Shown in pieces: positions 1 through 6,113 of a stretch of 22,623 nt of DNA. The notes below the pieces were generated by a model, which saw only the letters and a list, made by a program, of their open reading frames with translations, was not told the origin of the DNA and did not search any database. The position numbers were made by a program, and so were the translations under genes. The DNA is from a virus, in the IMG/VR virus record IMGVR_UViG_3300021507_000010, positions 1 to 22,623 of that record; one strand, written 5' to 3'. The stretch's first letter is position 1, and each line of letters opens with the position of its first letter.

Positions 1-73
1 TGATAATTCTATATTTGGGGAAGATGGATCAGTTCTGTTTAGGTCATTAACACTTGGTGATTGTGATGAGTAA
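1..73 (+). CDS. C-terminal end of an upstream phage gene (partial)
   Basis: Reading from base 2 there is an open frame to a TAA at 71-73. It ends in residues SLTLGDCDE. The ATG of the next gene (66-68) lies inside its last codons, which is the overlapping packing seen throughout this window. Another frame stops at 48-50 and the third at 1-3, so this frame is the best candidate. The product cannot be identified from 23 residues. In comparable phages the gene before the scaffold region is usually the portal or a MuF-type minor head protein, but nothing here proves that. Confidence 0.45.
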   Translation, partial: DNSIFGEDGSVLFRSLTLGDCDE

Positions 74-521
74 ATGTAATAGAGATGCTGCCAGACGTGC
101 TCTTGACTTAATTAAAGATGAGCCTGCAAGCAAATCTTTAGGATATGTCAAACGATCATTAGAGCTTATAGAAGATGGGTCCCATAATGGCTCTATAGTG
201 TATGACAAGAATGGTAAAGTATCTGCTGCTGCAGCATGGTTCAAGGATAAGGACTATATGAGATTAGACACAATGGGGTCTATAGGCAAATATGATAAGA
301 AAACAGGATTGACACCTGGCGCTATTGCATTAAAAGATTTTCTAATTCAAAGCCAGGATATGAAAGGGGTTAAAGCATATGCTGAAAATCCTTATGCAGC
401 ACAATGGTACAAACAAAGAACATTTCAAGAGCTAAATAAAAATGATGCAAGAGACTTGACAGCTTTGCCTGAGCATTTCATGGATTTTGTGGCATGGGTA
501 ACTAGTAGGGAAAAGAAATGA
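66..521 (+). CDS. GNAT-like N-acetyltransferase-fold protein in the head module
   Basis: 151 residues starting at ATG 66, with GGTGA at 56-60 as ribosome site. TTG, GTG and GTG codons just upstream (54, 57, 63) extend the frame but fit the site less well. The layout resembles a GNAT fold: a strand pair with a turn (VYDKNGKVSAAAAWF), a strand with MRLDTMGSI, a helix, then AYAENPYAAQWYKQRTF. This last stretch resembles the typical GNAT ending, in which N..A...Y...GF closes the acetyl-CoA domain. A clear Q/R-x-x-G-x-G/A acetyl-CoA loop is not obvious (GLTPGAIA may be its remnant), so the protein may keep the fold without activity. Its stop overlaps the next start (ATGA at 518-521). GNAT-like genes next to portal/MuF genes are known in phages; their role is unclear. 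Confidence 0.55.
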   Translation: MSKCNRDAARRALDLIKDEPASKSLGYVKRSLELIEDGSHNGSIVYDKNGKVSAAAAWFKDKDYMRLDTMGSIGKYDKKTGLTPGAIALKDFLIQSQDMKGVKAYAENPYAAQWYKQRTFQELNKNDARDLTALPEHFMDFVAWVTSREKK

Positions 522-652
522 TAAAAGTATATACAAAAGCTAAAATGAAAGAGCTTGATAAGCGATTTAGGGCCACTAAGGATGATGGTGACATAGCCGT
601 AGTGGAATATAAGAAAATACCCAAAAAGGGTAAAACACAGGAGAAGTCATGA
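518..652 (+). CDS. Small basic hypothetical protein (44 aa)
   Basis: ATG 518 overlaps the preceding stop as ATGA, and its own TGA (650-652) overlaps the ATG of the scaffold gene at 649. It is therefore held between two genes by stop-start overlaps, which is the main reason to call it real. The product is lysine-rich (begins MIKVYTKAKMKELDKRF) with no signal peptide, membrane segment or recognisable domain. Translation is probably coupled to the gene before it. The stretch also carries the AGGAG ribosome site of the next gene (about 639-643). Function unknown. Confidence 0.55.
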   Translation: MIKVYTKAKMKELDKRFRATKDDGDIAVVEYKKIPKKGKTQEKS

Positions 653-1335
653 ACTACGTATTGGATGAGAACGGAAACATTAAGATTGGCAAGAATGGTC
701 AACCTTTGGTAAAGGGAGCTGATGGCAAAGAGTATGAACTGGATGCTATTGGTAATGCAGCTAAACTTGAGACAGTTACAAAGGAGAGCAACGAGCGAAG
801 AAAAAAGCTTTCAGAGGTAACTGCAGACTTGGAGAAGGCTTCTGGGGATAACAAATCACTTCAGCAACAGGTAGATGCTATTGATGATAAAAGCAAAGTT
901 AAAATTAATGAGCTTAAAGACGAAATTAATTCTGCCTGGGCTGATAAAGAAAAAGCCTGGAATAATGAAAAAGCTGAAATGGAAAATAAGCTGTTTGATG
1001 CCACCGCTGGTGTGAAGTTTGCTACCAGTGAAGTAGTAAAAGGCTTAGTGCTACCTCCGGATATTGCCAAGTCTACATTTGGTGAGTTTTTTAAAGCAGA
1101 TGGCACAGCTATTGATGCAAATGGCAATCCTTTGTATTCAAAAGAAAAACCAGGCGAATATGCTGAATTTGATGAGGCCCTTACTATGCTCGTGGATGCT
1201 CGCCCTGATAAGGATTCATTGCTAAAGGCATCTGGTGCCTCTGGTGGAGGCGGCCATAAGTCCGGTGAAGGCGAGGGATTTGCAGAAGATAAGACTTCAC
1301 TACAAAACATATCTGAAGGATTGAAGTCATTATAG
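649..1335 (+). CDS. Probable capsid scaffolding protein
   Basis: 228 residues, ATG 649 with AGGAG six bases upstream. The N-terminus (MNYVLDENGNIKIGKNGQP) is a short polar beta-type segment. It is followed by a long charged, heptad-like coiled coil over about residues 40-115, rich in K, E and A. The C-terminal quarter has a glycine-rich hinge (SGASGGGGHKSGEGEG, about 196-211) and a final short helix (about 212-228). A helical rod with a flexible linker and a terminal helix, placed directly before the major capsid gene, is typical of phage scaffolds that fill the procapsid and leave or are cleaved on maturation. It resembles a scaffold-like phage family (DUF6651-type) from memory. No protease motif is visible, so a protease-scaffold fusion is unlikely. 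Confidence 0.75.
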   Translation: MNYVLDENGNIKIGKNGQPLVKGADGKEYELDAIGNAAKLETVTKESNERRKKLSEVTADLEKASGDNKSLQQQVDAIDDKSKVKINELKDEINSAWADKEKAWNNEKAEMENKLFDATAGVKFATSEVVKGLVLPPDIAKSTFGEFFKADGTAIDANGNPLYSKEKPGEYAEFDEALTMLVDARPDKDSLLKASGASGGGGHKSGEGEGFAEDKTSLQNISEGLKSL

Positions 1336-1378
1336 CGAATTAAAAGCTCCTAGAGCTGATATTTCAGATTTATCCAAT

Positions 1379-1400
1379 GATATCATATAGATATCATATA
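1379..1400 (+). repeat. Tandem 11-bp direct repeat upstream of the capsid promoter
   Basis: Two perfect copies of GATATCATATA lie head to tail at 1379-1389 and 1390-1400. The 11-bp period is close to one helical turn, so a protein reading both copies would sit on one face of the DNA. The pair ends 11 bp before the -35 box, at about -47 to -68 from the expected start. This is the usual place for an activator or an UP-like element. Each copy contains the palindrome GATATC. The role as a binding site is inferred. Confidence 0.6.
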
Positions 1401-1411
1401 TAAAATAAAGG

Positions 1412-1440
1412 TTGACAACCTCATAAATACATGATATTAT
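1412..1440 (+). promoter_or_regulatory. Strong sigma70-type promoter of the capsid leader
   Basis: TTGACA (1412-1417, perfect -35) and TATTAT (1435-1440, five of six to TATAAT) are separated by exactly 17 bp. The expected start is about 1446-1448. The -35 box lies in a perfect 11-bp palindrome, GGTTGACAACC (1410-1420), which could act as an operator. It is the only near-consensus promoter I noticed on the + strand, and it lies before the most highly expressed structural gene. Confidence 0.85.
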
Positions 1441-1446
1441 TAGAGA

Positions 1447-1590
1447 TAATCAAATTTCGCTCTGACTGAACAGGATTTGCGAAGTCATAAGATGTGAGAC
1501 TGAGGACTGAACAGGAATCGGTTGTTTCGCTGAACAGCGGCACTTCTCTAAGTAGCTCTAACAAGGCGCCTGGAGAGGTGCCGCTTTTTT
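1447..1590 (+). ncRNA. Candidate structured leader / small RNA before the capsid gene
   Basis: Transcription from the promoter at 1412-1440 would give an RNA of about 144 nt that reaches an intrinsic terminator before the capsid gene begins. The RNA carries CTGAACAG three times (1466, 1507, 1530); the first two sit in a 12-nt repeat, GACTGAACAGGA (1464-1475 and 1505-1516). TTTCGC occurs at 1455 and 1525, and GCGAA at 1479-1483 can pair with either copy, giving mutually exclusive helices. CGCTGAACAGCG (1528-1539) is self-complementary and overlaps the 5' arm of the terminator. No ORF of note lies within. It could be a stand-alone sRNA, an attenuator or antitermination leader, or a 5' stabiliser of capsid mRNA. 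The family is not one I recognise. Confidence 0.5.
1537..1590 (+). terminator. Intrinsic terminator directly upstream of the capsid gene
   Basis: GCGGCACTTCTC (1537-1548) pairs with GAGAGGTGCCGC (1573-1584): 12 pairs with one T-G wobble, a 24-nt loop, then TTTTTT at 1585-1590. This is a textbook factor-independent terminator in the + direction. It lies between the promoter and the capsid start (1609), and the capsid AAGGAG site begins five bases after the T-tract. Capsid expression must therefore come from readthrough or antitermination, or the structure serves mainly as a stable 5' hairpin. Confidence 0.8.
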
Positions 1591-1608
1591 AATTTAAGGA
1601 GTATTAAA

Positions 1609-2532
1609 ATGCAAATGACACTTGCGGAGTTCATCAAACGAACTCGTGACAAACTCGTCGCCGGCGTGGCAGAAGAAATCCTAACTACCAACCCATGGTT
1701 CCTGATTTGCCCATGGAATTCTTATGCCGGTTCTGGTATTACAACCAATCGCGAGAAGGTACTTGGTGATGCTGACTTCTACGGTCTTGGGGATACCATT
1801 ACCTCAAAGACTCCTTCTGAAGTAGAGCCTGTTCTTTTCCGGGGCACTCGAATCATTGGTGATGCTGAGCTTGATGGACTTCAAGTAGCAGAATCTGCCT
1901 CTGATATTAATGATCTTCGAGCTATGGAAGTAGCCTCTAAGTCCAAGTCTATTGGTCGTAAAATTCAGCTCGGAATGGCTACAGGAGATGGTGCCGATCC
2001 TAACTACAACTCCCTGCACTCCATGATTGATTCTGGACAGTATATAACAGGTGGTTCTGGTAACATTTTCGACTATCTGGATGCCCTTACTCAGAAGGTT
2101 CTTTCCAAAGATGGCCTTGTAGACTGGATTCAGCTCCCTGGGTCTCAGGCTCTTAAGATGCGTACTGCTTATCGTGCTCTTGGTGGCGTTCCTATGATGG
2201 AAGTCCAGTCCGGCGGTCGTACTTTCCAGGTTATGGAATTCAATGGTATTCCTTGCTTCACCAATAACTGGCTCTCTACCACTGAGACCCCAGGCGGTGG
2301 AGACTTGACTGGCGGTGATCTTTCCAGTATCTACGCTGGTAACTTTGATGATGGTTCCTACAAGACTGGCGTTGCTCTTATCCACCCTCAGGCTACTCCT
2401 GCAGGTATCTCAGTCGAAGCCATTGGAAAGATGGAAACAAAGGACCAGGAAATTTACCGTGTTAAAAGCTACAGCAACTTTGCTTCTTTCAATAAGATTG
2501 GTGTCGCTCGTTTGACCGATATGCCTGCATAA
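1609..2532 (+). CDS. Major capsid protein
   Basis: 307 residues, ATG 1609 with AAGGAG at 1596-1601; a second ATG two codons on (1615) is less well spaced. The size, the position after a scaffold and before connector genes, and the composition (mixed alpha/beta, several Gly-rich loops such as TPGGGDLTGGDL near 225-236) fit an HK97-fold coat protein of about 33 kDa. There is no long cleavable N-terminal delta domain; the separate scaffold gene probably replaces it. The N-terminus begins with a helix (LAEFIKRTRDKL). Codon use is less AT-driven than in neighbours (many GGT, CGT, CTT, few ATA or AGA), as expected of the most abundant virion protein. It is the only gene here with its own strong promoter and structured leader. 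Confidence 0.85.
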   Translation: MQMTLAEFIKRTRDKLVAGVAEEILTTNPWFLICPWNSYAGSGITTNREKVLGDADFYGLGDTITSKTPSEVEPVLFRGTRIIGDAELDGLQVAESASDINDLRAMEVASKSKSIGRKIQLGMATGDGADPNYNSLHSMIDSGQYITGGSGNIFDYLDALTQKVLSKDGLVDWIQLPGSQALKMRTAYRALGGVPMMEVQSGGRTFQVMEFNGIPCFTNNWLSTTETPGGGDLTGGDLSSIYAGNFDDGSYKTGVALIHPQATPAGISVEAIGKMETKDQEIYRVKSYSNFASFNKIGVARLTDMPA

Positions 2533-2563
2533 GTTTTACTGATTTTTTCCTCCACCACAACCA

Positions 2564-2593
2564 GCCTAGGCTCTTTTAATTAAGAGCCTAGGC
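2564..2593 (+). promoter_or_regulatory. Perfect 12-bp hairpin after the capsid gene
   Basis: GCCTAGGCTCTT and AAGAGCCTAGGC are exact inverted copies around TTAATT. No T-tract follows on either strand, so it is not a classical terminator. In the mRNA it would cap the 3' end of the capsid message and could block exonucleases, serve as a processing site or cause partial termination. This would favour capsid over the genes downstream. Confidence 0.6.
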
Positions 2594-2611
2594 ACTTTCA
2601 AGGATACCATT

Positions 2612-3007
2612 ATGGCAGATAATAAAACGCTTGGGTCGCCAAACGCACCTGAGCAGCCTGACACACTGGATACAGTTGATTACCAGAAACTTTTAGCAGA
2701 GCTTGAAATAAAGCTTGATGAAGTGACTGCTCAATTAAATGCAACCATCGTGGAAAAGGATGCATTGGAAGAGCGATACAATAAACTGAAACCAGCTGCA
2801 AAAGTAGTTAAAGAAAAAACAGCCACCTTGTACTGGCTCCATCCGGAATTGCCCGCAGACGGCAGTCGACCTACCGCATATGGATTTTACCTTACACCTT
2901 ATAAAAGCTATTACAAAGCAAGTATACCTGTGTCTCGTGTTGAGGATATGCTTACTCGTGATAAACCTTTTGTCAAAGAGCTTCCTAAGGAAGAAGAGGA
3001 CAAATAA
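2612..3007 (+). CDS. Hypothetical head-region protein with coiled coil
   Basis: 131 residues, ATG 2612 preceded by AAGGAT at 2600-2605. Residues about 1-22 are polar and Pro-rich. Residues 24-62 form a probable coiled coil (KLLAELEIKLDEVTAQL and on). The rest is a compact segment with aromatic residues (TLYWLHPELPADG, YGFYLTPYKSYY) and a very acidic/basic tail (KELPKEEEDK). The stop at 3005-3007 directly abuts the next ATG at 3008. Its place after the capsid gene suggests a virion or assembly component, but I do not recognise the family. An RNA- or DNA-binding role is not indicated. Confidence 0.6.
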   Translation: MADNKTLGSPNAPEQPDTLDTVDYQKLLAELEIKLDEVTAQLNATIVEKDALEERYNKLKPAAKVVKEKTATLYWLHPELPADGSRPTAYGFYLTPYKSYYKASIPVSRVEDMLTRDKPFVKELPKEEEDK

Positions 3008-3454
3008 ATGAGTGTTCATAATCTTCATCCGCAACCAACCTTGCATAACGATACGAGGACCCCAACAGTAGCCGACATTATGGATGCTTCCCGAATGAAG
3101 CTGACAATGGGTAAACAGTGGAATAAGGACGAGGAGGCCTTTCATATTGGCTTTGTCTCTCCTGCTACTCCTTGGAATCCTATGGGCTCAATATCTGAAA
3201 ATGCCAAAACGGTAGATGGAAAGCTACTTACTATTTTGCAGTGCTCGGCTCATACTGATAATATTGTGGCAGAGTTTGAACAGGTCAAGGTATTCGATGC
3301 TGACTCCATAACACTTATTCTCGGATTTGAGACCTTTACCCTGTTATGGTACGACGCTGATAAGCTTTACAGCACCAACGGTGTACCAGACAATCGTTTT
3401 AGCCGTCTGGATCATTTTGTAGGTGTATCAATAGAGCTGAACGTTACTCTATAA
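3008..3454 (+). CDS. Hypothetical head-region structural protein
   Basis: 148 residues, ATG 3008 immediately after the preceding stop; ribosomes probably re-initiate, with GGAAGAAGAGGA just upstream as Shine-Dalgarno-like sequence. The protein looks mostly beta (alternating hydrophobics in VFDADSITLILGFETFTLLW and VGVSIELNVTL), has no signal peptide or membrane segment, and has a polar N-terminus. Being between the capsid and connector genes, a decoration or head-stabilising role is possible but unproven. No family was recognised. Confidence 0.55.
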   Translation: MSVHNLHPQPTLHNDTRTPTVADIMDASRMKLTMGKQWNKDEEAFHIGFVSPATPWNPMGSISENAKTVDGKLLTILQCSAHTDNIVAEFEQVKVFDADSITLILGFETFTLLWYDADKLYSTNGVPDNRFSRLDHFVGVSIELNVTL

Positions 3455-3463
3455 AGGTTTCTT

Positions 3464-4099
3464 ATGCGACATAGAGCTTGTAAAACTTCTCGACGAAAAT
3501 TGGGGACTGGCACTGTAAAGGCAAGGCCGGTTTCCTGCCGTCGAAGGACAGGAATTGAAGGGCACATGACCGTATTTCAACCTATGGAAATGCATGTTGA
3601 TTGGTCCCTTTTTAGCGGAGTTGGCCCTACTCCCACTATATATGATGAAAGGAATAACACGTTTTCTACTACAGAGAACACAGCACCATCTTCCTTTTAC
3701 CCCCTTATGTATTCCGGCTATGGTCTTATAGATGATTGTCATATGGAAGTCATTATGGACTATGAAGGAGTTAGCAATACCTATGAGACCTATATGATGG
3801 CAAAGGGGTTAGATAACCTTAATTTCATTGGGGCTACTAGCTATAATGACAAAGTAATGCTATATGAGCGGCGTGCTGGTAACTGGATAAATCCGGGAGT
3901 TGAGACTCCTGTAACTGGAACCATCGGGCAGCTTGTTGAAATGGATGTAGTAGGTGACTAATTCACCCTGACTGTGAACGGGGTTGTAATAGGTTCTGCT
4001 ACTCATGGAATGACTGGCTCCGCTCACATGGGTATTTTACTACGAGGTATGCCTATTCATGGTCAGTTATGGCATGGAATGAATTTTACAGGACATTAA
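3464..4099 (+). pseudogene. ConA/LamG lectin-like head protein interrupted by an in-frame UAA
   Basis: ATG 3464 opens a frame of 165 codons to TAA at 3959-3961. The same frame then continues for 45 more codons to TAA at 4097-4099, four bases before the next ATG. The joined 211-position product has a basic, cysteine-bearing N-terminus (about 1-34), then a beta-rich domain that resembles concanavalin A-like/LamG folds. The best stretch crosses the stop: QLVEMDVVGD, stop, FTLTVNGVVIGSATHG, the usual strand-turn-strand with VNG. The short form would lack its last strands and probably not fold. One base change (for example TAA to GAA, AAA or CAA) restores it. Options are a recent nonsense mutation, a sequencing error, or programmed readthrough. 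The intact protein would be a sugar-binding head or decoration protein. Confidence 0.6.
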
Positions 4100-4103
4100 A
4101 GTC

Positions 4104-4262
4104 ATGTCTGGAGAAACTGTCGTAGACATAGATCATGACGGAAAGAGAGACGCTGTTATTGTAAAGGACTCTCAAGGGAACCCAATAGTCACCGTCGATT
4201 CCGATTCTGTTAATATCGATATTGATGGAGATGGAGACGCTGACATAATTATACTGAGGTAA
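4104..4262 (+). CDS. 52-aa microprotein with two calcium-loop-like repeats
   Basis: ATG 4104 to TAA 4260-4262, with AGGA at 4090-4093 upstream. The product begins MSGETVVDIDHDGKRDAV. It holds two copies of a D-x-D-x-D/x-G loop: DIDHDGKRDAVIV (8-20) and DIDGDGDADIIIL (39-51). Such loops resemble the calcium-binding D-x-D-G repeats of dockerin, FG-GAP/VCBS and thrombospondin type 3 modules. The protein is very acidic, has no signal peptide, and is almost entirely made of the two repeats. It sits between the lectin-like gene and a Cys-rich microprotein, so a calcium-dependent structural or head-decoration role is conceivable. This is inferred from the motifs alone. Confidence 0.55.
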   Translation: MSGETVVDIDHDGKRDAVIVKDSQGNPIVTVDSDSVNIDIDGDGDADIIILR

Positions 4263-4265
4263 AAA

Positions 4266-4439
4266 ATGGCAGTTCCAACTACCCCTTATAGATGCGGTAT
4301 TAATGGCAGATGCCCTACAGCACAAAAAGCATTAACTCGTAGGAATGCAACCTGCACTGTGCCTTCTGGAGCAAGAACAGGCCCTCAAAATCAAACAGGA
4401 CCAAGAGCCGCTACGGGCACTTGTGTAAAAACAAAATGA
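4266..4439 (+). CDS. 57-aa basic cysteine-bearing microprotein
   Basis: ATG 4266, three bases after the preceding stop; its TGA (4437-4439) overlaps the next ATG at 4436 as ATGA. The product has four cysteines (10, 16, 30, 53) and is rich in Arg, Lys, Thr and Gly, with no acidic residues that I can find. It could bind a metal or nucleic acid, but the Cys spacing matches no finger I know. The tight linkage on both sides argues that it is translated. The lectin-like gene 3464 also starts with a basic Cys-containing segment, so the two may share a partner. Function unknown. Confidence 0.5.
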   Translation: MAVPTTPYRCGINGRCPTAQKALTRRNATCTVPSGARTGPQNQTGPRAATGTCVKTK

Positions 4440-4900
4440 GCTTAATAGTCAATGGCAACTCGTATGTAGATGTATCTCAGGCGGACGAGTACTTCTCTGA
4501 TAAGTTCGGATACGATGAGTGGGAGGGCTTAGGCAACGATGTTAAAGAAAAACTTTTAATATCGGCAGCACAGCAATTAGATGCTTTATGCCTATGGTAT
4601 GGAGAGCCAGTTGACCCAGATCAGGCAATGGCTTTTCCAAGAACTCCTAATGCAGACCCTGTTCCAGATAAAGTAAAGGCTGCACAATGTGAAATGGCCT
4701 TTGCAGTGCATTCTAATGAGTCAACAAGTGCTGATGGTGGCGATCCATTAACAGAGCTAACAGCAGGTAGTGTTACTCTTAAATTTGAAGCTTCCTCCAC
4801 TGGCAATCCTTTGGTAAGCGATCTTACCAGGTCCTGGCTTAAAGCTTATGGTTTATGCTCTGGTGGGAGTACTAAAATAATACCAATGGAGCTGATATAG
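4436..4900 (+). CDS. Head-tail adaptor (DnaT-like / connector family)
   Basis: 154 residues from ATG 4436. A TTG at 4421 would add five residues but gives a worse start; the ATGA overlap favours 4436. The N-terminus (VNGNSYVDVSQADEYFSDKF), the helical core (EKLLISAAQQLDALCLWYG) and the FPRT stretch (72-75) match the phage family named DnaT-like, which are connector adaptors rather than replication proteins. The role is to bind the portal ring as the first neck protein after packaging. The next three genes are the usual partners, which supports this over a DNA-binding role. Confidence 0.75.
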   Translation: MSLIVNGNSYVDVSQADEYFSDKFGYDEWEGLGNDVKEKLLISAAQQLDALCLWYGEPVDPDQAMAFPRTPNADPVPDKVKAAQCEMAFAVHSNESTSADGGDPLTELTAGSVTLKFEASSTGNPLVSDLTRSWLKAYGLCSGGSTKIIPMELI

Positions 4901-5286
4901 TGTCATATTCAGCAGCAGCTACATTACAAGATAAATGGCCACTATTTGTTAAATATGGAGCCACTAAGCCTTGTGTATACCAAAGCATGCATGAAGCTAA
5001 TTATTCAGGAGGTTCTGTAACAAAGCCTATAAAATCTTCTCACAATATTGATACAGTTATGGATGCCTTAGGCGGAGGCATGCAAAAATACTTTGAGTCT
5101 ACATCTGACGGGGAAACAGTCAAGTCTATAGACAGGGTCGCCATATTCCCTGTAATGTCTCTGCCTGTGGAGCCAAAAGTATATGACTTGATTGTGGACC
5201 CGTCTCTTACTGAATGGGAAGTAAAAGGGATTGCAGGTGACCCTATGTCAGCACATTGGGAACTGTGGATTAGACCTATAAAATGA
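4900..5286 (+). CDS. Probable head closure / head-tail joining protein
   Basis: 128 residues starting at GTG 4900, which overlaps the TAG of the previous gene (4898-4900); GGAG lies at 4888-4891. The protein looks beta-rich. The C-terminal half (VYDLIVDPSLTEWEVKGIAGDP) resembles the small beta-barrel head-closure proteins that cap the connector. Its place between an adaptor and a gp10-like protein is the normal place for a head closure (SPP1 gp16-type) protein. No catalytic motif is visible. The assignment rests on order, size and fold impression. Confidence 0.6.
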   Translation: MSYSAAATLQDKWPLFVKYGATKPCVYQSMHEANYSGGSVTKPIKSSHNIDTVMDALGGGMQKYFESTSDGETVKSIDRVAIFPVMSLPVEPKVYDLIVDPSLTEWEVKGIAGDPMSAHWELWIRPIK

Positions 5287-5711
5287 AAAAAATTAAAGTA
5301 AGCCAATTAGGTTCAGTATTAAAAGGTCTAAGTGAGCTTGCTGGTGATGATTATACAGAAATACTTCAAAAATTAAGTATGGATGCATTTAGAGATTTAG
5401 TAATGCTATCTGCAAAAGACACTGGTTTTTTGAGAAGTAATTGGTCAGTGACAACAGGGGTTCCTGATGAGTTAAGGTTAAACAGTAATGTAAGAGCTAA
5501 AAATTCATTTGTAAAGGCTCAATGGTCAACAGTAGATATACAACTTGATTCTCATATAACATTATACAATAATACAGTTTATGCAATATATGTTGATCAG
5601 GGAACACCAAGAATGAGAGCTCAGCCTATAATAGAGCCTGCCAGAAGGCGAGCTGAAATTCAAGCAATACGCCTATCCAAACTTTTAACAAAAAAGAGAT
5701 ATAATGTATAA
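5283..5711 (+). CDS. HK97 gp10-like neck / tail completion protein
   Basis: 142 residues; ATG 5283 overlaps the preceding stop (TGA 5284-5286). The signature KDTGFLRSNW (about 45-54), followed by VYAIYVDQGTPRMRAQPIIEPA near residues 100-120, is the hallmark of the HK97 gp10 family: the DTG-L-S motif and the YA-YV-GT segment before a C-terminal helix. Members sit between the head closure and tail terminator and help join head and tail. The gene is AT-rich, with more ATA and AGA codons than the capsid gene. Its last codons overlap the next ATG at 5704. Confidence 0.8.
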   Translation: MKKIKVSQLGSVLKGLSELAGDDYTEILQKLSMDAFRDLVMLSAKDTGFLRSNWSVTTGVPDELRLNSNVRAKNSFVKAQWSTVDIQLDSHITLYNNTVYAIYVDQGTPRMRAQPIIEPARRRAEIQAIRLSKLLTKKRYNV

Positions 5712-6102
5712 AGCAGCCACACAGCTTATAGAAGATAGACTACGAGACTCATGGTCAATGACTGATATAGACTGGGATAATGTTGAGTACACGCCATCTC
5801 GTGGCATGCCTTTTATACGTTTGCAAATAGAATGGGTAGATACTAATCAAATATCAATGGGTGGATTAAACAGGGGCGAAGGCTACACCAATATATCCAT
5901 CTATGTACCGTTTAACACTGGCCTTATTCAATGTATGGATATTGCAGATAATTTATCTGAAGTTTATGATAAGTGGAGTACAAAAGAATTGAAATTTAAA
6001 GTTGCTCGTATAGTGCGCGTAGGGCAGCAGGAGCAGTGGTACAGAGTAGACGTTATAACACCTTTTTCTTATGACGAATGTAAGCCACTAAATACACCTT
6101 AA
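5704..6102 (+). CDS. Tail terminator protein (DUF4128 / gpU-like)
   Basis: 132 residues, ATG 5704 inside the last codons of the gp10-like gene. Features of the terminator family: an N-terminal helix (QLIEDRLRDSW), the strand FIRLQIEW, the charged loop GGLNRGEGY, the strand ISIYVPFNTG, then a helix (IADNLSEVYDKW) and a final strand pair (WYRVDVITPFSYDE). Terminators form the hexameric ring that stops tail tube growth and binds the head. The tail tube gene follows after 11 bp with an AAGGAG site, as in many siphoviruses. Confidence 0.75.
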   Translation: MYKAATQLIEDRLRDSWSMTDIDWDNVEYTPSRGMPFIRLQIEWVDTNQISMGGLNRGEGYTNISIYVPFNTGLIQCMDIADNLSEVYDKWSTKELKFKVARIVRVGQQEQWYRVDVITPFSYDECKPLNTP

Positions 6103-6113
6103 GGAGTAAACAA

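Noticed and set aside
54-65. Upstream TTG/GTG start for the GNAT-like gene
   Set aside because: ATG 66 has the GGTGA site at suitable spacing and overlaps the previous gene's stop; the extra residues MVIV add nothing.
861-1310. Long open frame on the - strand opposite the scaffold gene
   Set aside because: It lies fully opposite a well-supported gene with a good ribosome site, has low-complexity content (Ser, Pro, Ala runs) that mirrors the sense codons, and no ribosome site was seen.
1441-1590. tRNA in the capsid leader
   Set aside because: No cloverleaf arms or CCA-type acceptor stem could be fitted; only the terminator hairpin and short helices are seen.
1804-2385. 193-residue open frame opposite the capsid gene
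   Set aside because: It is a mirror of the strongly coding capsid sequence with no start signal or domain of its own.
3959-3961. Stop codon reassignment (UAA read as sense) for the whole phage
   Set aside because: UAA ends many other genes here at the expected places (for example capsid, scaffold-region and hub), and UAG and UGA are also used as normal stops.
4421-4435. TTG 4421 as start of the adaptor gene
   Set aside because: ATG 4436 overlaps the preceding stop and gives the family N-terminus directly.
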